In this document: one piece after another, positions 25,478-35,148 of the stretch | Numbering within the stretch: position 1 is the stretch's first letter | How the letters are laid out: every line of letters starts with the position of its first letter | Assembly (NCBI RefSeq): GCF_021531695.1 | Contig: NZ_JADYUI010000005.1 | Span: 1 to 64,000, forward strand | Length of the DNA stretch: 64,000 bases | Source of the DNA: Roseburia hominis | GTDB taxonomy: Bacteria; Bacillota; Clostridia; Lachnospirales; Lachnospiraceae | Direction: 5' to 3' | Made by a program: the position numbers and the translations under genes | The notes under the pieces: generated by a model | Databases searched by the model: none | Seen by the model: the letters and a program-made list of their open reading frames with translations, nothing else | Told to the model about the DNA's origin: nothing

Positions 25478-26839
25478 ATGGAACAACAGAAAAAATATGA
25501 GATTGATATGTGCAGCGGACCGATTTTAAAAAAGATGCTGCTATTTGCGATACCATTAATGTGTTCCAGTATATTGCAATTATTATTTAATGCGGCTGAC
25601 GTTGTTGTTGTCGGCCGTTTTGCAGGTGATAATTCGCTTGCGGCAGTAGGTTCGAATACATCATTAATCAACCTTTTAATGAATCTGTTTATGGGATTGT
25701 CCGTTGGTGCCAATGTACTTGCTGCACGTTATTATGGAGCAAAGCAGAACGAGGAGTTAAAAAAGACAGTACATACGGCAATGCTTGTAAGTATCTATAG
25801 TGGAATTTTGCTCACAATTGTCGGAGTCTGTTTTGCAAAACAGATTCTGATCTGGATGCGTGCACCCGAAGAAGTGCTTGATTTATCGGCATTGTATCTT
25901 CGGATTTATTTTCTTGGGATGACATCTACCATGGTTTACAATTTCGGGAGCGCATTACTTCGTGCAATTGGAGACACAAAACGTCCGCTTTATTATCTGA
26001 TGGGAGCCGGTGTCATTAATGTTATTCTAAATTTAATATTTGTGATATATTTTCGTATGGATGTAGCAGGAGTTGCGCTTGCCACTGTGATTTCTGAGAC
26101 AATATCAGCCGGTTTGGTATTGCGTTGTCTTATTCGGGAAAAAAGTGCGGTGCATTTGGAATTACGGGAAATGCGTATTGATAAAGTAAAATTTATGCAG
26201 ATTTTAAAAATAGGTCTGCCTGCCGGTTTTCAGGGCGTGGTATTTGCTTTGTCCAATGTGGTCATTCAGTCTTCCATTAACTTGTTTGGCGCTACGGTTG
26301 TTGCGGGGAACTCAGCAGCAGCGAATATTGAGGGGTTTGTGTATGTAGCAATGAATGCATTTCATCAGACTGCGATTTCTTTTATCAGCCAGAATTTTGG
26401 AGCCGGGAATGAGAAACGAATCAATCGTTGCGCGATATGGGCAGAGGTATGTGTTACTGTTGTTGGAATTGTACTTGGAAATGCCTGTGTAATATTTGGT
26501 CGTCCCTTGCTTAGTATCTATTCAGGCAGTTCTGCAGTGATTGATGCCGGAATGCAAAGACTTCGTGTTATAGCGAGAACCTATGCGCTTTGTGGTATTA
26601 TGGATGTTATGGTAGGAGCATTGCGTGGGGTAGGATATTCTGTAATGCCGATGATTGTATCTTTAATTGGTGCATGTGGGTTGCGGCTTCTCTGGCTTGC
26701 AACGGTCTTTCAGATAGAACAGTATCATACAGTTCACATTGTGTATTTATCGTATCCGATTACATGGATAATTACGTTGTCCGTGCATATGATCTGTTTT
26801 GTGTTGATACGAAGAAAACAAATGAAAAAAATAGCTTGA
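25478..26839 (+). CDS. MATE-family multidrug/Na+ antiporter
   Basis: 453 residues with 12 predicted membrane helices in two halves. The N-terminal ILKKMLLFAIPLMCSSILQL and the ARYYGAKQ loop are typical of clostridial MATE exporters. These expel cationic drugs or metabolites in exchange for Na+ or H+. It lies 18 bases behind cls. Substrate cannot be inferred. Confidence 0.9.
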   Translation: MEQQKKYEIDMCSGPILKKMLLFAIPLMCSSILQLLFNAADVVVVGRFAGDNSLAAVGSNTSLINLLMNLFMGLSVGANVLAARYYGAKQNEELKKTVHTAMLVSIYSGILLTIVGVCFAKQILIWMRAPEEVLDLSALYLRIYFLGMTSTMVYNFGSALLRAIGDTKRPLYYLMGAGVINVILNLIFVIYFRMDVAGVALATVISETISAGLVLRCLIREKSAVHLELREMRIDKVKFMQILKIGLPAGFQGVVFALSNVVIQSSINLFGATVVAGNSAAANIEGFVYVAMNAFHQTAISFISQNFGAGNEKRINRCAIWAEVCVTVVGIVLGNACVIFGRPLLSIYSGSSAVIDAGMQRLRVIARTYALCGIMDVMVGALRGVGYSVMPMIVSLIGACGLRLLWLATVFQIEQYHTVHIVYLSYPITWIITLSVHMICFVLIRRKQMKKIA

Positions 26840-26917
26840 CAGAATTATGGAAAGAGCGTATCGTAAATAAATGTCAAGCCACAAAATGATAAAAATTTGA
26901 AAAAGGAGGTAATAATT

Positions 26918-27022
26918 ATGAGATTTTATAATTTAAATAATGGCAGAGAATTATATCATGGCATGGATCATGTGAATAAAATGACATATGAAATTACCTC
27001 GGGGTTGGATTTCAGATTTTAA
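26918..27022 (+). CDS. Small 34-residue protein
   Basis: ATG 26918 is preceded by a textbook AAAAAGGAGG ribosome binding site 7 bases upstream, and the frame runs 34 codons (MRFYNLNNGRELYHGMDHVN at the start) to TAA 27020. It lies in the otherwise gene-free 26840-27248 gap, ahead of a terminator. No family recognised. It could be a small peptide gene or a truncated remnant; the strong start signal argues for translation. Confidence 0.5.
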   Translation: MRFYNLNNGRELYHGMDHVNKMTYEITSGLDFRF

Positions 27023-27070
27023 ATAGACAAGAAATTGGAGATTTAAGAATAGAAGTTCTGTAATAGAAAC

Positions 27071-27103
27071 ATGACCGCGGTAGTTTCCTATCGCGGTTTT
27101 TGT
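27071..27103 (+). terminator. Terminator after the small protein gene
   Basis: CCGCGGTAG-TTTC-CTATCGCGG stem followed by five T. Confidence 0.85.
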
Positions 27104-27187
27104 ATGCAAAGGTAAAGTCAGGAACGTTATTTGCCATAGCATACAAGAAGTAAGGAATTTGCTTTGTGTTCTATTGCAGGACTTTTC

Positions 27188-27216
27188 TTGTTATATTAGG
27201 AAATTTTGTGTATCAT
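27188..27216 (+). promoter_or_regulatory. Promoter of the heterodimeric ABC exporter operon
   Basis: TTGTTA (27188-27193), 17 bases, TATCAT (27211-27216), about 25 bases before a strong CAAAAGGAGG ribosome binding site. Confidence 0.6.
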
Positions 27217-27248
27217 TTGGCGGATTATAACCAAAAGGAGGAGAAAAC

Positions 27249-28994
27249 TTGAAGAAATTACGGACTTACATATGGGAACATAAATGGGGATATTTATTTG
27301 CAGTAATGTCAATGGTGATTGCAGTATGTCTGGATTTAATGTCGCCACAGTTTACAAAACATATTGTGGATGATGTTATTATAGGAGGAGATATTGCAAA
27401 GTTAAAAGGCTTATTAATTGGTATTTTTTTGATAGGAGTTGGACGTTGTATCTTTCAGTATACCAAAGAGTATACGTTTGACCGGCTTAGTATTGAAATT
27501 GCTTCGGATATGCGAAAAAAGCTGTTTGACCATATTCAGAGTTTAAGTGCAGAGTTTTTTGACAGAACAGGTACCGGAGAGCTTATGGCAAGGGTAAAAG
27601 ACGATATAGACCGAATCTGGGATGGAATTGGTTTTGTCAGTATGTTACTTATGGAAGTATCTGTGCATACAGTAATTATTTTATTTTGTATGTTTCATCT
27701 GAATTGGAAACTGGCATTAATACCAATGATATCGATGTTCTTCTGTGGCACAATTGCAATTGTCATGGAGCGGAAATTAGGTGTGGTTTATGAGGCAATC
27801 AGTGAGGAAAATGCAAAGTTAAATACGGTAGCGGAAGAAAATCTTGCAGGAGTGCGTACAGTAAAAGCATTTGCGAGAGAAAAATTTGAAATCGAAAAAT
27901 TTTTGTCTCATAATCAGAGATATTATGATTTGAATATGCAGCAATCTAAGATATTTGTAACCTATCATCCATATTTTACTCTGGTGACCAAATTATTACC
28001 GCTTGTTACGGTAATGTTTGGCGGATATTTTGTAGTTCAGCAAAAGATGACTCTGGGGGAATTAAGTGCATTTATTGAATATTCCATGAATATCGTATGG
28101 CCGATGGAAATGCTTGGATGGCTTACGAATAGTGCATCTTCTGCAATAGCATCAAATCGTAAAATTCAAAAAATTTATAAGGAAAAGCCGGCTGTTATAG
28201 AAAAAGAAAAGCCGATAGAGAAAGAACAGATCAAAGGAAAAATAGAATTTGATCACGTATCATTCCATAAAGCGGATGGTTATGAGATTTTACATGACGT
28301 AAGTTTTAAGGTGGAACCGGGAAAGACAATCGGAATTATGGGTGAAACGGGAGCAGGCAAAAGCTCTGTTATTTATCTTTTACAGCGACTTTATGATGTC
28401 ACAGACGGATGTATCAAAATAGATGATATAGATATCAGGGATATGTCTTTAAAACAACTTCGTGGCAGTATTTCGACGGTTATGCAGGATGTATTTCTTT
28501 TTTCTGACAGTATCAATGAAAATGTAAAGCTGGGAAAAAGAGATGTGATTGGCATAGAAACAGTAAAACAGGCATCCTATGATGCAAAGGCAAGCGGTTT
28601 TATTGAAAAAATGGAACATCAATACGATACAGTAATCGGGGAACGCGGGGTAGGACTTTCCGGTGGACAGAAGCAGAGAATCAGTATTGCAAGAGCACTT
28701 GCAAAGAAAAATCCGATTTTGGTACTGGATGATTCGACGTCAGCACTTGATATGGAAACGGAGCATTTGATTCAGGAAACATTGAAAAAGCTGGATTACA
28801 CAACAAAAATCATTATTGCACATCGAATTAGTGCAGTAAAAAATGCAGATGAAATTATTGTATTGGATTCCGGTTCCATTAAAGAGCGTGGAACACATGA
28901 AAGTCTGTTAAAAGAAAAAGGGTTATATTATAAGACTTATTTAGCACAGTACGGAGATGTGCTGGCAAAAGAGAGCGAAAGGAAGGAGGCATAG
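27249..28994 (+). CDS. ABC exporter subunit with degenerate ATP site (BmrC-like)
   Basis: 581 residues, TTG start at 27249 behind AAAAGGAGGAG. Six-helix type-1 exporter membrane domain (1-310) and nucleotide-binding domain (330-570): Walker A GETGAGKSS, Q-loop VMQDVFLFSD, signature GVGLSGGQKQR, Walker B ILVLDDSTSALD, H-loop IAHRIS. The catalytic Glu after Walker B is replaced by Asp (LDDSTS). This marks the degenerate half of heterodimeric exporters such as BmrCD or TM287/288. Its partner starts 1 base after its stop. Together they would export drugs or peptides. Confidence 0.92.
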   Translation: MKKLRTYIWEHKWGYLFAVMSMVIAVCLDLMSPQFTKHIVDDVIIGGDIAKLKGLLIGIFLIGVGRCIFQYTKEYTFDRLSIEIASDMRKKLFDHIQSLSAEFFDRTGTGELMARVKDDIDRIWDGIGFVSMLLMEVSVHTVIILFCMFHLNWKLALIPMISMFFCGTIAIVMERKLGVVYEAISEENAKLNTVAEENLAGVRTVKAFAREKFEIEKFLSHNQRYYDLNMQQSKIFVTYHPYFTLVTKLLPLVTVMFGGYFVVQQKMTLGELSAFIEYSMNIVWPMEMLGWLTNSASSAIASNRKIQKIYKEKPAVIEKEKPIEKEQIKGKIEFDHVSFHKADGYEILHDVSFKVEPGKTIGIMGETGAGKSSVIYLLQRLYDVTDGCIKIDDIDIRDMSLKQLRGSISTVMQDVFLFSDSINENVKLGKRDVIGIETVKQASYDAKASGFIEKMEHQYDTVIGERGVGLSGGQKQRISIARALAKKNPILVLDDSTSALDMETEHLIQETLKKLDYTTKIIIAHRISAVKNADEIIVLDSGSIKERGTHESLLKEKGLYYKTYLAQYGDVLAKESERKEA

Positions 28995-28995
28995 T

Positions 28996-30771
28996 ATGGC
29001 AGTCAATTCTTATAAAGATGATGAACAGATGGAAAAAGAAAAGAGTAAGACAGCGACTTTAAAACGTCTGTTTTCTTATCTGTTAGCCTATAAAGGACAA
29101 ATTTTAATTGTATTATTATTGCTTCTTTATGGAGTGGTAATCAGTTTGATTAATCCGATTTTAATAGAGGATGCGATTGATGTATACATTAAAAATAGTA
29201 ATATTCCGGGATTGTTCCGCTTTATTGGCATCGCACTGATTGCAAATGTGCTGGTTGTGGTTGCAATGAAAGTGCGTATGTATATTATGGCAAAAGTATG
29301 TAACAGCATCTTGCTTACGATTCGGCAACAATTATATACACATATTCAGAAACTGGATTTTCAGTTTTTTGACAGCAGACCGACCGGAAAAATTCTCTCT
29401 CGTATTATTGGGGACATTAATTCATTAAAGGATGTTTTGTCAAACAGTGTTACAACATTGATTCCGGATATGGTTACAGTTATTGCAGTTGTGGTAATTA
29501 TGTTTAGTAAAAATGCAAAGCTTGCAGCGGCAGCATTAATCAGTACACCGCTTATGGTGTTTGGTGTGGCTTTTATTGAAACACATGCACATCCGCGCTG
29601 GCAGACTTTTCGAAAAAAGAGTTCAAACTTAAATGCATTTATTCATGAAGATATGTCCGGAATGCGGATCATTAAGAGCTTTACGGCAGAAGAAGAAACC
29701 AGAGATACCTTTGATGAATTGATAGCAGAACACAAGAAAAGTTTTCTTTCTGCAGTACGTTTCAGTGATGCATTTGGTTCTGTGATTGATTTCTCCTGGG
29801 GGCTCGGTTGTATTTGCCTGTATTTTGTCGGAATTGTAATTCTTGGCGCAGATAACGTGACACTGGGTACGTTTTTGGCATTTGGGACTTATATCAATAT
29901 GTTCTGGCAGCCAATTAACAATCTAAGTGATTTTTATAATCAGCTGGTAACGAATATTGCAGGGGCAGAACGTGTTTTTGAAATCCTGGATACCAAGCCT
30001 GCAATTGCAGACGAAGAAGGGGTTACAACTATGCCGGAAATCAAAGGAAATGTACGTTTTGAACATGTATCCTTTTCCTATGATGAAAATACGAAAGTAT
30101 TGGATGATATTAATTTTGACATCAAACCGGGAGAAACAATTGCATTAGTTGGTGCAACAGGTTCCGGAAAATCTACAATCGTAAATTTAATTAGTCGTTT
30201 TTATGATGTGCAGAGTGGAAAGGTATTGATTGACGGGATAGATGTGAAAAAAGTTTCGATTGAGAGTTTAAGAAAACAGATGGGAATCATGACACAGGAC
30301 AATTTTTTGTTTAGTGGAACGATAAAAGACAATATCCGTTATGGAAGATTAGATGCTACAGATGAGGAAATCATTGCAGCAGCAAAAGCAGTCAATGCCC
30401 ATGATTTTATTATGAATCTGGAAAAAGGCTATGATACAGAGCTTTCAGAGCGTGGAGGCGGGCTTTCTATTGGTCAGAAGCAGCTTTTGGCGTTTGCAAG
30501 AACGATGGTATCCATGCCAAAGATTTTGATTTTGGATGAAGCAACATCCAGTATAGATACGCAGACAGAGATATTGGTACAAAAGGGAATTAAAAGTTTG
30601 TTAAAGGGAAGGACATCTTTTATTATTGCACATCGTCTTTCTACAATCCAGGAAGCAGATCGTATTTTTGTCATTGATGATGGACACATTATTGAACAGG
30701 GAAGTGCGGAGGAATTGATGAAATTAAAAGGTGCTTATTATAAACTTTATATGGCACAATTTGCGGCGTAA
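28996..30771 (+). CDS. ABC exporter subunit with consensus catalytic Glu (BmrD-like)
   Basis: 591 residues from ATG 28996 (MAVNSYKDD), with AAGGAGG 7 bases upstream. The longer in-frame extension overlaps the previous gene and has no ribosome site. Six-helix membrane domain with a soluble N-terminal stretch, then NBD: Walker A GATGSGKST, signature LSIGQKQ, Walker B ILILDEATSS with the catalytic Glu, H-loop IAHRLS. The signature has Ile for Gly (LSIGQ), so the composite site containing it is the weak one. That matches heterodimeric exporters, in which one ATP site is catalytic. Confidence 0.92.
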   Translation: MAVNSYKDDEQMEKEKSKTATLKRLFSYLLAYKGQILIVLLLLLYGVVISLINPILIEDAIDVYIKNSNIPGLFRFIGIALIANVLVVVAMKVRMYIMAKVCNSILLTIRQQLYTHIQKLDFQFFDSRPTGKILSRIIGDINSLKDVLSNSVTTLIPDMVTVIAVVVIMFSKNAKLAAAALISTPLMVFGVAFIETHAHPRWQTFRKKSSNLNAFIHEDMSGMRIIKSFTAEEETRDTFDELIAEHKKSFLSAVRFSDAFGSVIDFSWGLGCICLYFVGIVILGADNVTLGTFLAFGTYINMFWQPINNLSDFYNQLVTNIAGAERVFEILDTKPAIADEEGVTTMPEIKGNVRFEHVSFSYDENTKVLDDINFDIKPGETIALVGATGSGKSTIVNLISRFYDVQSGKVLIDGIDVKKVSIESLRKQMGIMTQDNFLFSGTIKDNIRYGRLDATDEEIIAAAKAVNAHDFIMNLEKGYDTELSERGGGLSIGQKQLLAFARTMVSMPKILILDEATSSIDTQTEILVQKGIKSLLKGRTSFIIAHRLSTIQEADRIFVIDDGHIIEQGSAEELMKLKGAYYKLYMAQFAA

Positions 30772-30855
30772 ATAGTATGATTTTCGTTGAAAAATCTCAC
30801 AAAATAGAGTAAAATAAAATTGTTGGTGGATGTTTTTACAGAAGAAGGGAAAATT

Positions 30856-31923
30856 GTGGGAAAACAACGGGCAAATCGAAAAGATTTAGGATATGAACGG
30901 CTTGCATATATGGCAAATATCATGTTGGTAAGCATACATTTCTGCTTACTGCTGATTTTTGCTGTTTTACGGATATACCCTATGTTGGTTCTTAATTTGA
31001 TAAGTATTGTGGTATATGCCATAAATTTTTATTGGGCGAACAATAATCTTCGGGTCTTTTTTTATGTTGCTTATATGGAGATATTAATACATATGGTGAT
31101 TTCTAATTTCATTTTAGGATGGAACTTTGGATTTCAGCTATATGGTTTTGCATTGATTCTTTGCAGTTATTATGGAGATTATATTTCAAGAAAGATATGG
31201 AATAAGACAATACATCCGAGGATAAACAGCCTTTGTGTAATAGGTATTTATCTCTTTTTATATATTGCATCTTTCTTTATAGAACCGATATGCAATGTAA
31301 CGAGTACAGCAGCCAGTATTGTGATTTTTACAGTGAATGCGATTTCTGTATTTGTTTTTATGATTGTCTATATAGAAAACTATAGAGCAATTGTAGAACG
31401 TACGGAAAATTCGCTTATTGAGGCAGCGGAAAAGGACGAATTGACCCAAATGCATAATCGCCGGAATATGCAGGAACGTTTAGATTATATTTTTACACAG
31501 AATGCCGGCAAAAGTGAAATAGCAATTGCAATTATAGATATTGATGATTTTAAAAGAGTGAATGATACTTATGGACATAATGCCGGTGATTTGGTTCTAT
31601 TTGAAGTTGCGGCAAGGATTATGGAAAAAGAAGCTCCGCGTATTTGTGCCTGTCGTTGGGGTGGGGAGGAGTTTCTGATTCTCTCAACCGGAGAAGGTGC
31701 ATATCAGAAGCTGGTCGGTATTATTAATGAATTAGTACAAAGAGTCCGGAATGATGATCATGTTTATGAGAATCAGATCATTCATGTTACTATAAGTGCA
31801 GGAATTTCTGTATGGGAAAAGGGAGAGAAAATTGAACATACAATAAGTCGGGCAGATCAGTATCTGTATGAGGCAAAAAAAGCAGGGAAAAATCGTTATA
31901 TAACAAGAGACAGAATATGGTAA
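30856..31923 (+). CDS. Membrane-bound diguanylate cyclase (GGDEF)
   Basis: 355 residues from GTG 30856, chosen for GAAGGGA just upstream; TTG 30820 has no ribosome binding site. Five or six membrane helices fill residues 20-185, then a coiled stalk and a GGDEF domain (about 195-350): DELTQMHNRRNMQERL, IDIDDFKRVNDTYGHNAGD, active-site GGEEF. It makes c-di-GMP from two GTP. The inhibitory RxxD site five residues before GGEEF is absent (the sequence is APRICACRW), so product inhibition through that site is not expected. The next gene begins 13 bases after the stop. Confidence 0.92.
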   Translation: MGKQRANRKDLGYERLAYMANIMLVSIHFCLLLIFAVLRIYPMLVLNLISIVVYAINFYWANNNLRVFFYVAYMEILIHMVISNFILGWNFGFQLYGFALILCSYYGDYISRKIWNKTIHPRINSLCVIGIYLFLYIASFFIEPICNVTSTAASIVIFTVNAISVFVFMIVYIENYRAIVERTENSLIEAAEKDELTQMHNRRNMQERLDYIFTQNAGKSEIAIAIIDIDDFKRVNDTYGHNAGDLVLFEVAARIMEKEAPRICACRWGGEEFLILSTGEGAYQKLVGIINELVQRVRNDDHVYENQIIHVTISAGISVWEKGEKIEHTISRADQYLYEAKKAGKNRYITRDRIW

Positions 31924-31936
31924 GGGAGATTCTAAG

Positions 31937-33586
31937 ATGAAAAAAGTAAAAAATTGGTTTGTGGCAATTCTAATTCTTGTCATGGTACTTGCGGTATATT
32001 ACTATTTTACATTACCGGCAATCAACATTCATTCTGCGGGGACCTGGATGTGTCTGCTGTTTTTAGTGGCAGTGATTACGGCAGTTTTAGCATTCCGCAA
32101 ATATAAAAAAGATTATAAGAATAGTTCTATTCCGATTACGCCGGTTGAACTGGTAAAAAGCATGAAGATTTTAAAAGTGGGAATTGGATTGTTTGTGCTT
32201 ATATTGGCAATTTATATCGTTGGAAGTATTCTTTCTTCACCGATTGTGAATGCATCAAAATACCAGAAACTTCTTACGGTAGAAGAGGGAGAATTTTCAA
32301 AAGATGTAGAACAGGTGAATTATAATACCATTCCGCTGTTAGATAAGGATTCTGCCAGATTATTAGGAAATCGAAAGATGGGAAGCATGGTAGACATGGT
32401 TTCTCAGTTCGAGGTGAGTGATGATTATACGCAGATTAATTATAAAGGAACACCGGTGCGTGTAACACCACTTGTTTATGCAAGCGGAATCAAATGGCTG
32501 ACGAACCATAAGGAAGGGATTCCTGCCTATATTATGATTGATATGGCAACACAGGATACGCAGTGTGTTAAATTATCGGAGGGAATTAAATATTCGGAAT
32601 CAGAATATTTTAATCATAATATTTACAGACATCTGCGTTTTCATTACCCTACCTATATTTTTGCGGATCAGATATTTTTTGAAATTGATGATGAGGGAAC
32701 GCCTTACTGGGTCTGCCCGGTCAAAAAGTATAATATTGGTCTTTTTGGAGGTCAGACGATAGGAAACGTTGTAATCTGTAATGCGATTACCGGTGAGTGT
32801 ACGGATTATGCGATTGAAGATGTTCCAACATGGATTGATAAAGTATATTCTGCCGAGCTTTTAACACAGTTATATGATTATTACGGTACGTTAAAACATG
32901 GATATTTTAATAGTATCCTAAGTCAGAAAGATTGCCTACAGGCAACGAATGGCTATAATTATATTGCCATGAATGATGATGTATGGGTCTATACCGGAGT
33001 AACCTCTGTCAGTGGTGACCAGTCTAATGTCGGATTTGTTTTAATGAACCAGCGTACCATGGAGACGAAGTTTTATAAAGTGGAAGGGGCAATTGAAGAT
33101 TCCGCAATGACTTCAGCAGAAGGACAGGTGCAGAATCTTGGCTATCAGGCAGCATTCCCACTTCTTTTAAATATTTCCGGTGAGCCGACTTATTTTATGG
33201 CATTAAAAGACAGTGGTGGATTGGTTAAAAAATATGCAATGGTTAATGTGCAGAAATACCAGTGGGTTGCAATCGGTGATACGGTAAAACAGTGTGAACA
33301 GGCATATCTGGATTTGTTAAAAACAAATGGAATTACAAAACCGAGTGCATCTGAGGACTTATATGAAAATATAACAGGTGTTATTACAGCGATTGCACCG
33401 GTTGTTGTTGATGGAAACACGCATTATTATGTGGCATTAGAGAAAAAGGATGTTTTGTTTGATCTCGATTTGTCAGATAGTTCATTATTAGATATTATTC
33501 GTTACCGGGAAGGAGATAAAATTACATTTTCTTATAGTGAGGAAAACACCGGTCTTTATGTGGTAAAATCCATTGGAAAAGAATAA
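31937..33586 (+). CDS. Membrane protein with large extracytoplasmic domain, unknown function
   Basis: 549 residues. Three N-terminal hydrophobic segments (about 7-28, 37-57, 76-100) are followed by a roughly 440-residue soluble part, presumably outside the cell. Motifs such as YASGIKWLTN, FADQIFFEIDDEGTPYWV and TGECTDYAIEDVPTWID look like a conserved family I have seen in Firmicutes but cannot name. ATG 31937 follows AGGGAG and comes 13 bases after the diguanylate cyclase stop, so it is probably co-transcribed and might be a c-di-GMP-linked surface function. A terminator follows. Confidence 0.75.
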   Translation: MKKVKNWFVAILILVMVLAVYYYFTLPAINIHSAGTWMCLLFLVAVITAVLAFRKYKKDYKNSSIPITPVELVKSMKILKVGIGLFVLILAIYIVGSILSSPIVNASKYQKLLTVEEGEFSKDVEQVNYNTIPLLDKDSARLLGNRKMGSMVDMVSQFEVSDDYTQINYKGTPVRVTPLVYASGIKWLTNHKEGIPAYIMIDMATQDTQCVKLSEGIKYSESEYFNHNIYRHLRFHYPTYIFADQIFFEIDDEGTPYWVCPVKKYNIGLFGGQTIGNVVICNAITGECTDYAIEDVPTWIDKVYSAELLTQLYDYYGTLKHGYFNSILSQKDCLQATNGYNYIAMNDDVWVYTGVTSVSGDQSNVGFVLMNQRTMETKFYKVEGAIEDSAMTSAEGQVQNLGYQAAFPLLLNISGEPTYFMALKDSGGLVKKYAMVNVQKYQWVAIGDTVKQCEQAYLDLLKTNGITKPSASEDLYENITGVITAIAPVVVDGNTHYYVALEKKDVLFDLDLSDSSLLDIIRYREGDKITFSYSEENTGLYVVKSIGKE

Positions 33587-33604
33587 CGAAATAAATATAG
33601 CAAA

Positions 33605-33668
33605 AAAGCACGCTTTTATGGGGGTGAACAGAAAATTGTTTCATATTCATAAAGCGTGTCTTTTTTGT
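33605..33668 (+). terminator. Terminator after the 549-residue membrane protein gene
   Basis: GCACGCTTTTATG and CATAAAGCGTGT arms with a loop of about 30 bases, followed by six T. Confidence 0.8.
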
Positions 33669-33706
33669 GTAAAATCTAAAATATTTCTAAAATATGAAAA
33701 AAAATC

Positions 33707-33734
33707 TTTACATTCATAAAATATGTAGTATGAT
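33707..33734 (+). promoter_or_regulatory. Candidate promoter of the surface-protein genes
   Basis: TTTACA (33707-33712), 16 bases, TATGAT (33729-33734). It leaves an AT-rich leader of about 140 bases before the first start codon. Confidence 0.5.
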
Positions 33735-33882
33735 AAGAACATCTTTTTCGTTTCAAAATAGTTCAAAAATTAAATGAATCTATATTAATATCTATTTATC
33801 TGTTTCTTATTTCCCAAATATAAAATAGGACAATCAAAGAATACTAAAAATTATGAAAAATTTTATGTGGAGGAATCTTTAT

Positions 33883-35133
33883 ATGGAAAAAACCAACAAA
33901 GTAAATAACGGATTGAAAAAAGCAATGGTATTTGCTCTTGCAGCAGCATGTATGTCAGCAACATTTACAGCACCAAAGACAATATTTGCAGAGGAAATTT
34001 CTGCTGAGCAGGCAGTAGATGAAAATATCGCAGCATCAGGAAGGACTGTTCCTCATTATAATTTGAAGGATCCGGCAGAAAAGGGCGGCAGTGGAATGTG
34101 GGATGGAACCTATTATTATCTTCCGGATGGAGTACTTGCAACGGATGCGTTTTTCTGTGATGGAAAGGACACTTATTATTTGCAAAAAGATGGTACACCG
34201 ATGAAAGAAAAACTGACCTATCATCCGGACGGAGAACATATTATTTATTTTGACAGCAAAGGACATGAAGTATTTAATAATTTTACTAAGGTAAAATGCA
34301 GTATTTCAGGAATGCCGGTAGATGATCTGTGTTTTTTTGATACATTCGGGTATATGTATGTAGATGTTGTGACTTATGATCAGGCAGGCATCAATCTATA
34401 TTATGCGAATCCATATGGGGTTGTAGAGCGAAATGGCTGGTTTACATTTTCGAAAAAACAGGGTGGCGGTTTAGGGTATGCAAATTCCAATGGGACATTG
34501 ATGAAAGACATGTATACCTATGATGAATCCGGTAATGTACTTTATATGGAAAGTGATGGAAGTGTAAGAGGTTCCAGAGGAAATGTAAATACGAAAAAAC
34601 AGGAGGAACCTGTGATTACCAATGTCTATACTGGAAGAAATGGCGTAAACCCTAATGTGATTGTTAGAAATCAGAGTTTTAAGAAAGATACCGGTTCGCA
34701 TGGAAAAATCGAAGTGCAGGGAGATTATCTTGTTTATGGCGGATATTTTTATCCAATTGAGAAAATTAATGCGAATTCCGCAAATTATCATTTTGTAAGT
34801 CCGGATGCACATGGAGATGTTTATCCGCTTGGAAATACGGTTTGGAATGGTGTTGATTTTGCTTCCATTTTTAAAGGCGGCCAGAGTGCATGTCAGGAAG
34901 GATATGATGAGAGTACGCAGATTAACTGGTTTATGGATTATGGAATTTATGAACAGGCGAGTGGGGGAAGAGAATGGTTTTACCCGGATTATTATGCATG
35001 CAATTATTATGATGAGCTTTCTTCTATGTATGGGAAAGATTTAGTGTATTATTACCTGGATTATGCCTGCTATGGTGTGAGTGAAAATAAACAGGCACGG
35101 ACCATATTACCGGGAAACGAGAAATACTTATAG
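33883..35133 (+). CDS. Secreted protein with cell-wall-binding-like repeats
   Basis: 416 residues from ATG 33883 (MEKTNKVNNGLKK), with GGAGG 9 bases upstream. The signal peptide AMVFALAAACMSATF ends near IFAEE. The body carries aromatic repeats of about 20-25 residues ending in G-G-x-P/D-M (DTYYLQKDGTPMKEKLTYHP, IIYFDSKGHEVFNNFTKV, GLGYANSNGTLMKDMYTYDE, VLYMESDGSVRG), like choline/glucan-type wall-binding repeats. The C-terminal 180 residues (from about VITNVYTGRNG) look like a separate globular domain rich in Tyr and Asp. No sortase motif. Probably wall-associated by non-covalent repeats; ligand unknown. Confidence 0.75.
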   Translation: MEKTNKVNNGLKKAMVFALAAACMSATFTAPKTIFAEEISAEQAVDENIAASGRTVPHYNLKDPAEKGGSGMWDGTYYYLPDGVLATDAFFCDGKDTYYLQKDGTPMKEKLTYHPDGEHIIYFDSKGHEVFNNFTKVKCSISGMPVDDLCFFDTFGYMYVDVVTYDQAGINLYYANPYGVVERNGWFTFSKKQGGGLGYANSNGTLMKDMYTYDESGNVLYMESDGSVRGSRGNVNTKKQEEPVITNVYTGRNGVNPNVIVRNQSFKKDTGSHGKIEVQGDYLVYGGYFYPIEKINANSANYHFVSPDAHGDVYPLGNTVWNGVDFASIFKGGQSACQEGYDESTQINWFMDYGIYEQASGGREWFYPDYYACNYYDELSSMYGKDLVYYYLDYACYGVSENKQARTILPGNEKYL

Positions 35134-35148
35134 GAATAGGAGAAAGCG

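Noticed and set aside
26840-27248. Possible out-of-frame extension of the MATE protein around 26590-26889
   Set aside because: That frame lies mostly inside the MATE gene, lacks a start signal and shows no family features; only the 34-codon frame at 26918 has a good start.
28957-28995. N-terminal extension of the second ABC exporter subunit
   Set aside because: It overlaps the end of the first subunit and lacks a ribosome site; ATG 28996 has AAGGAGG at proper spacing.
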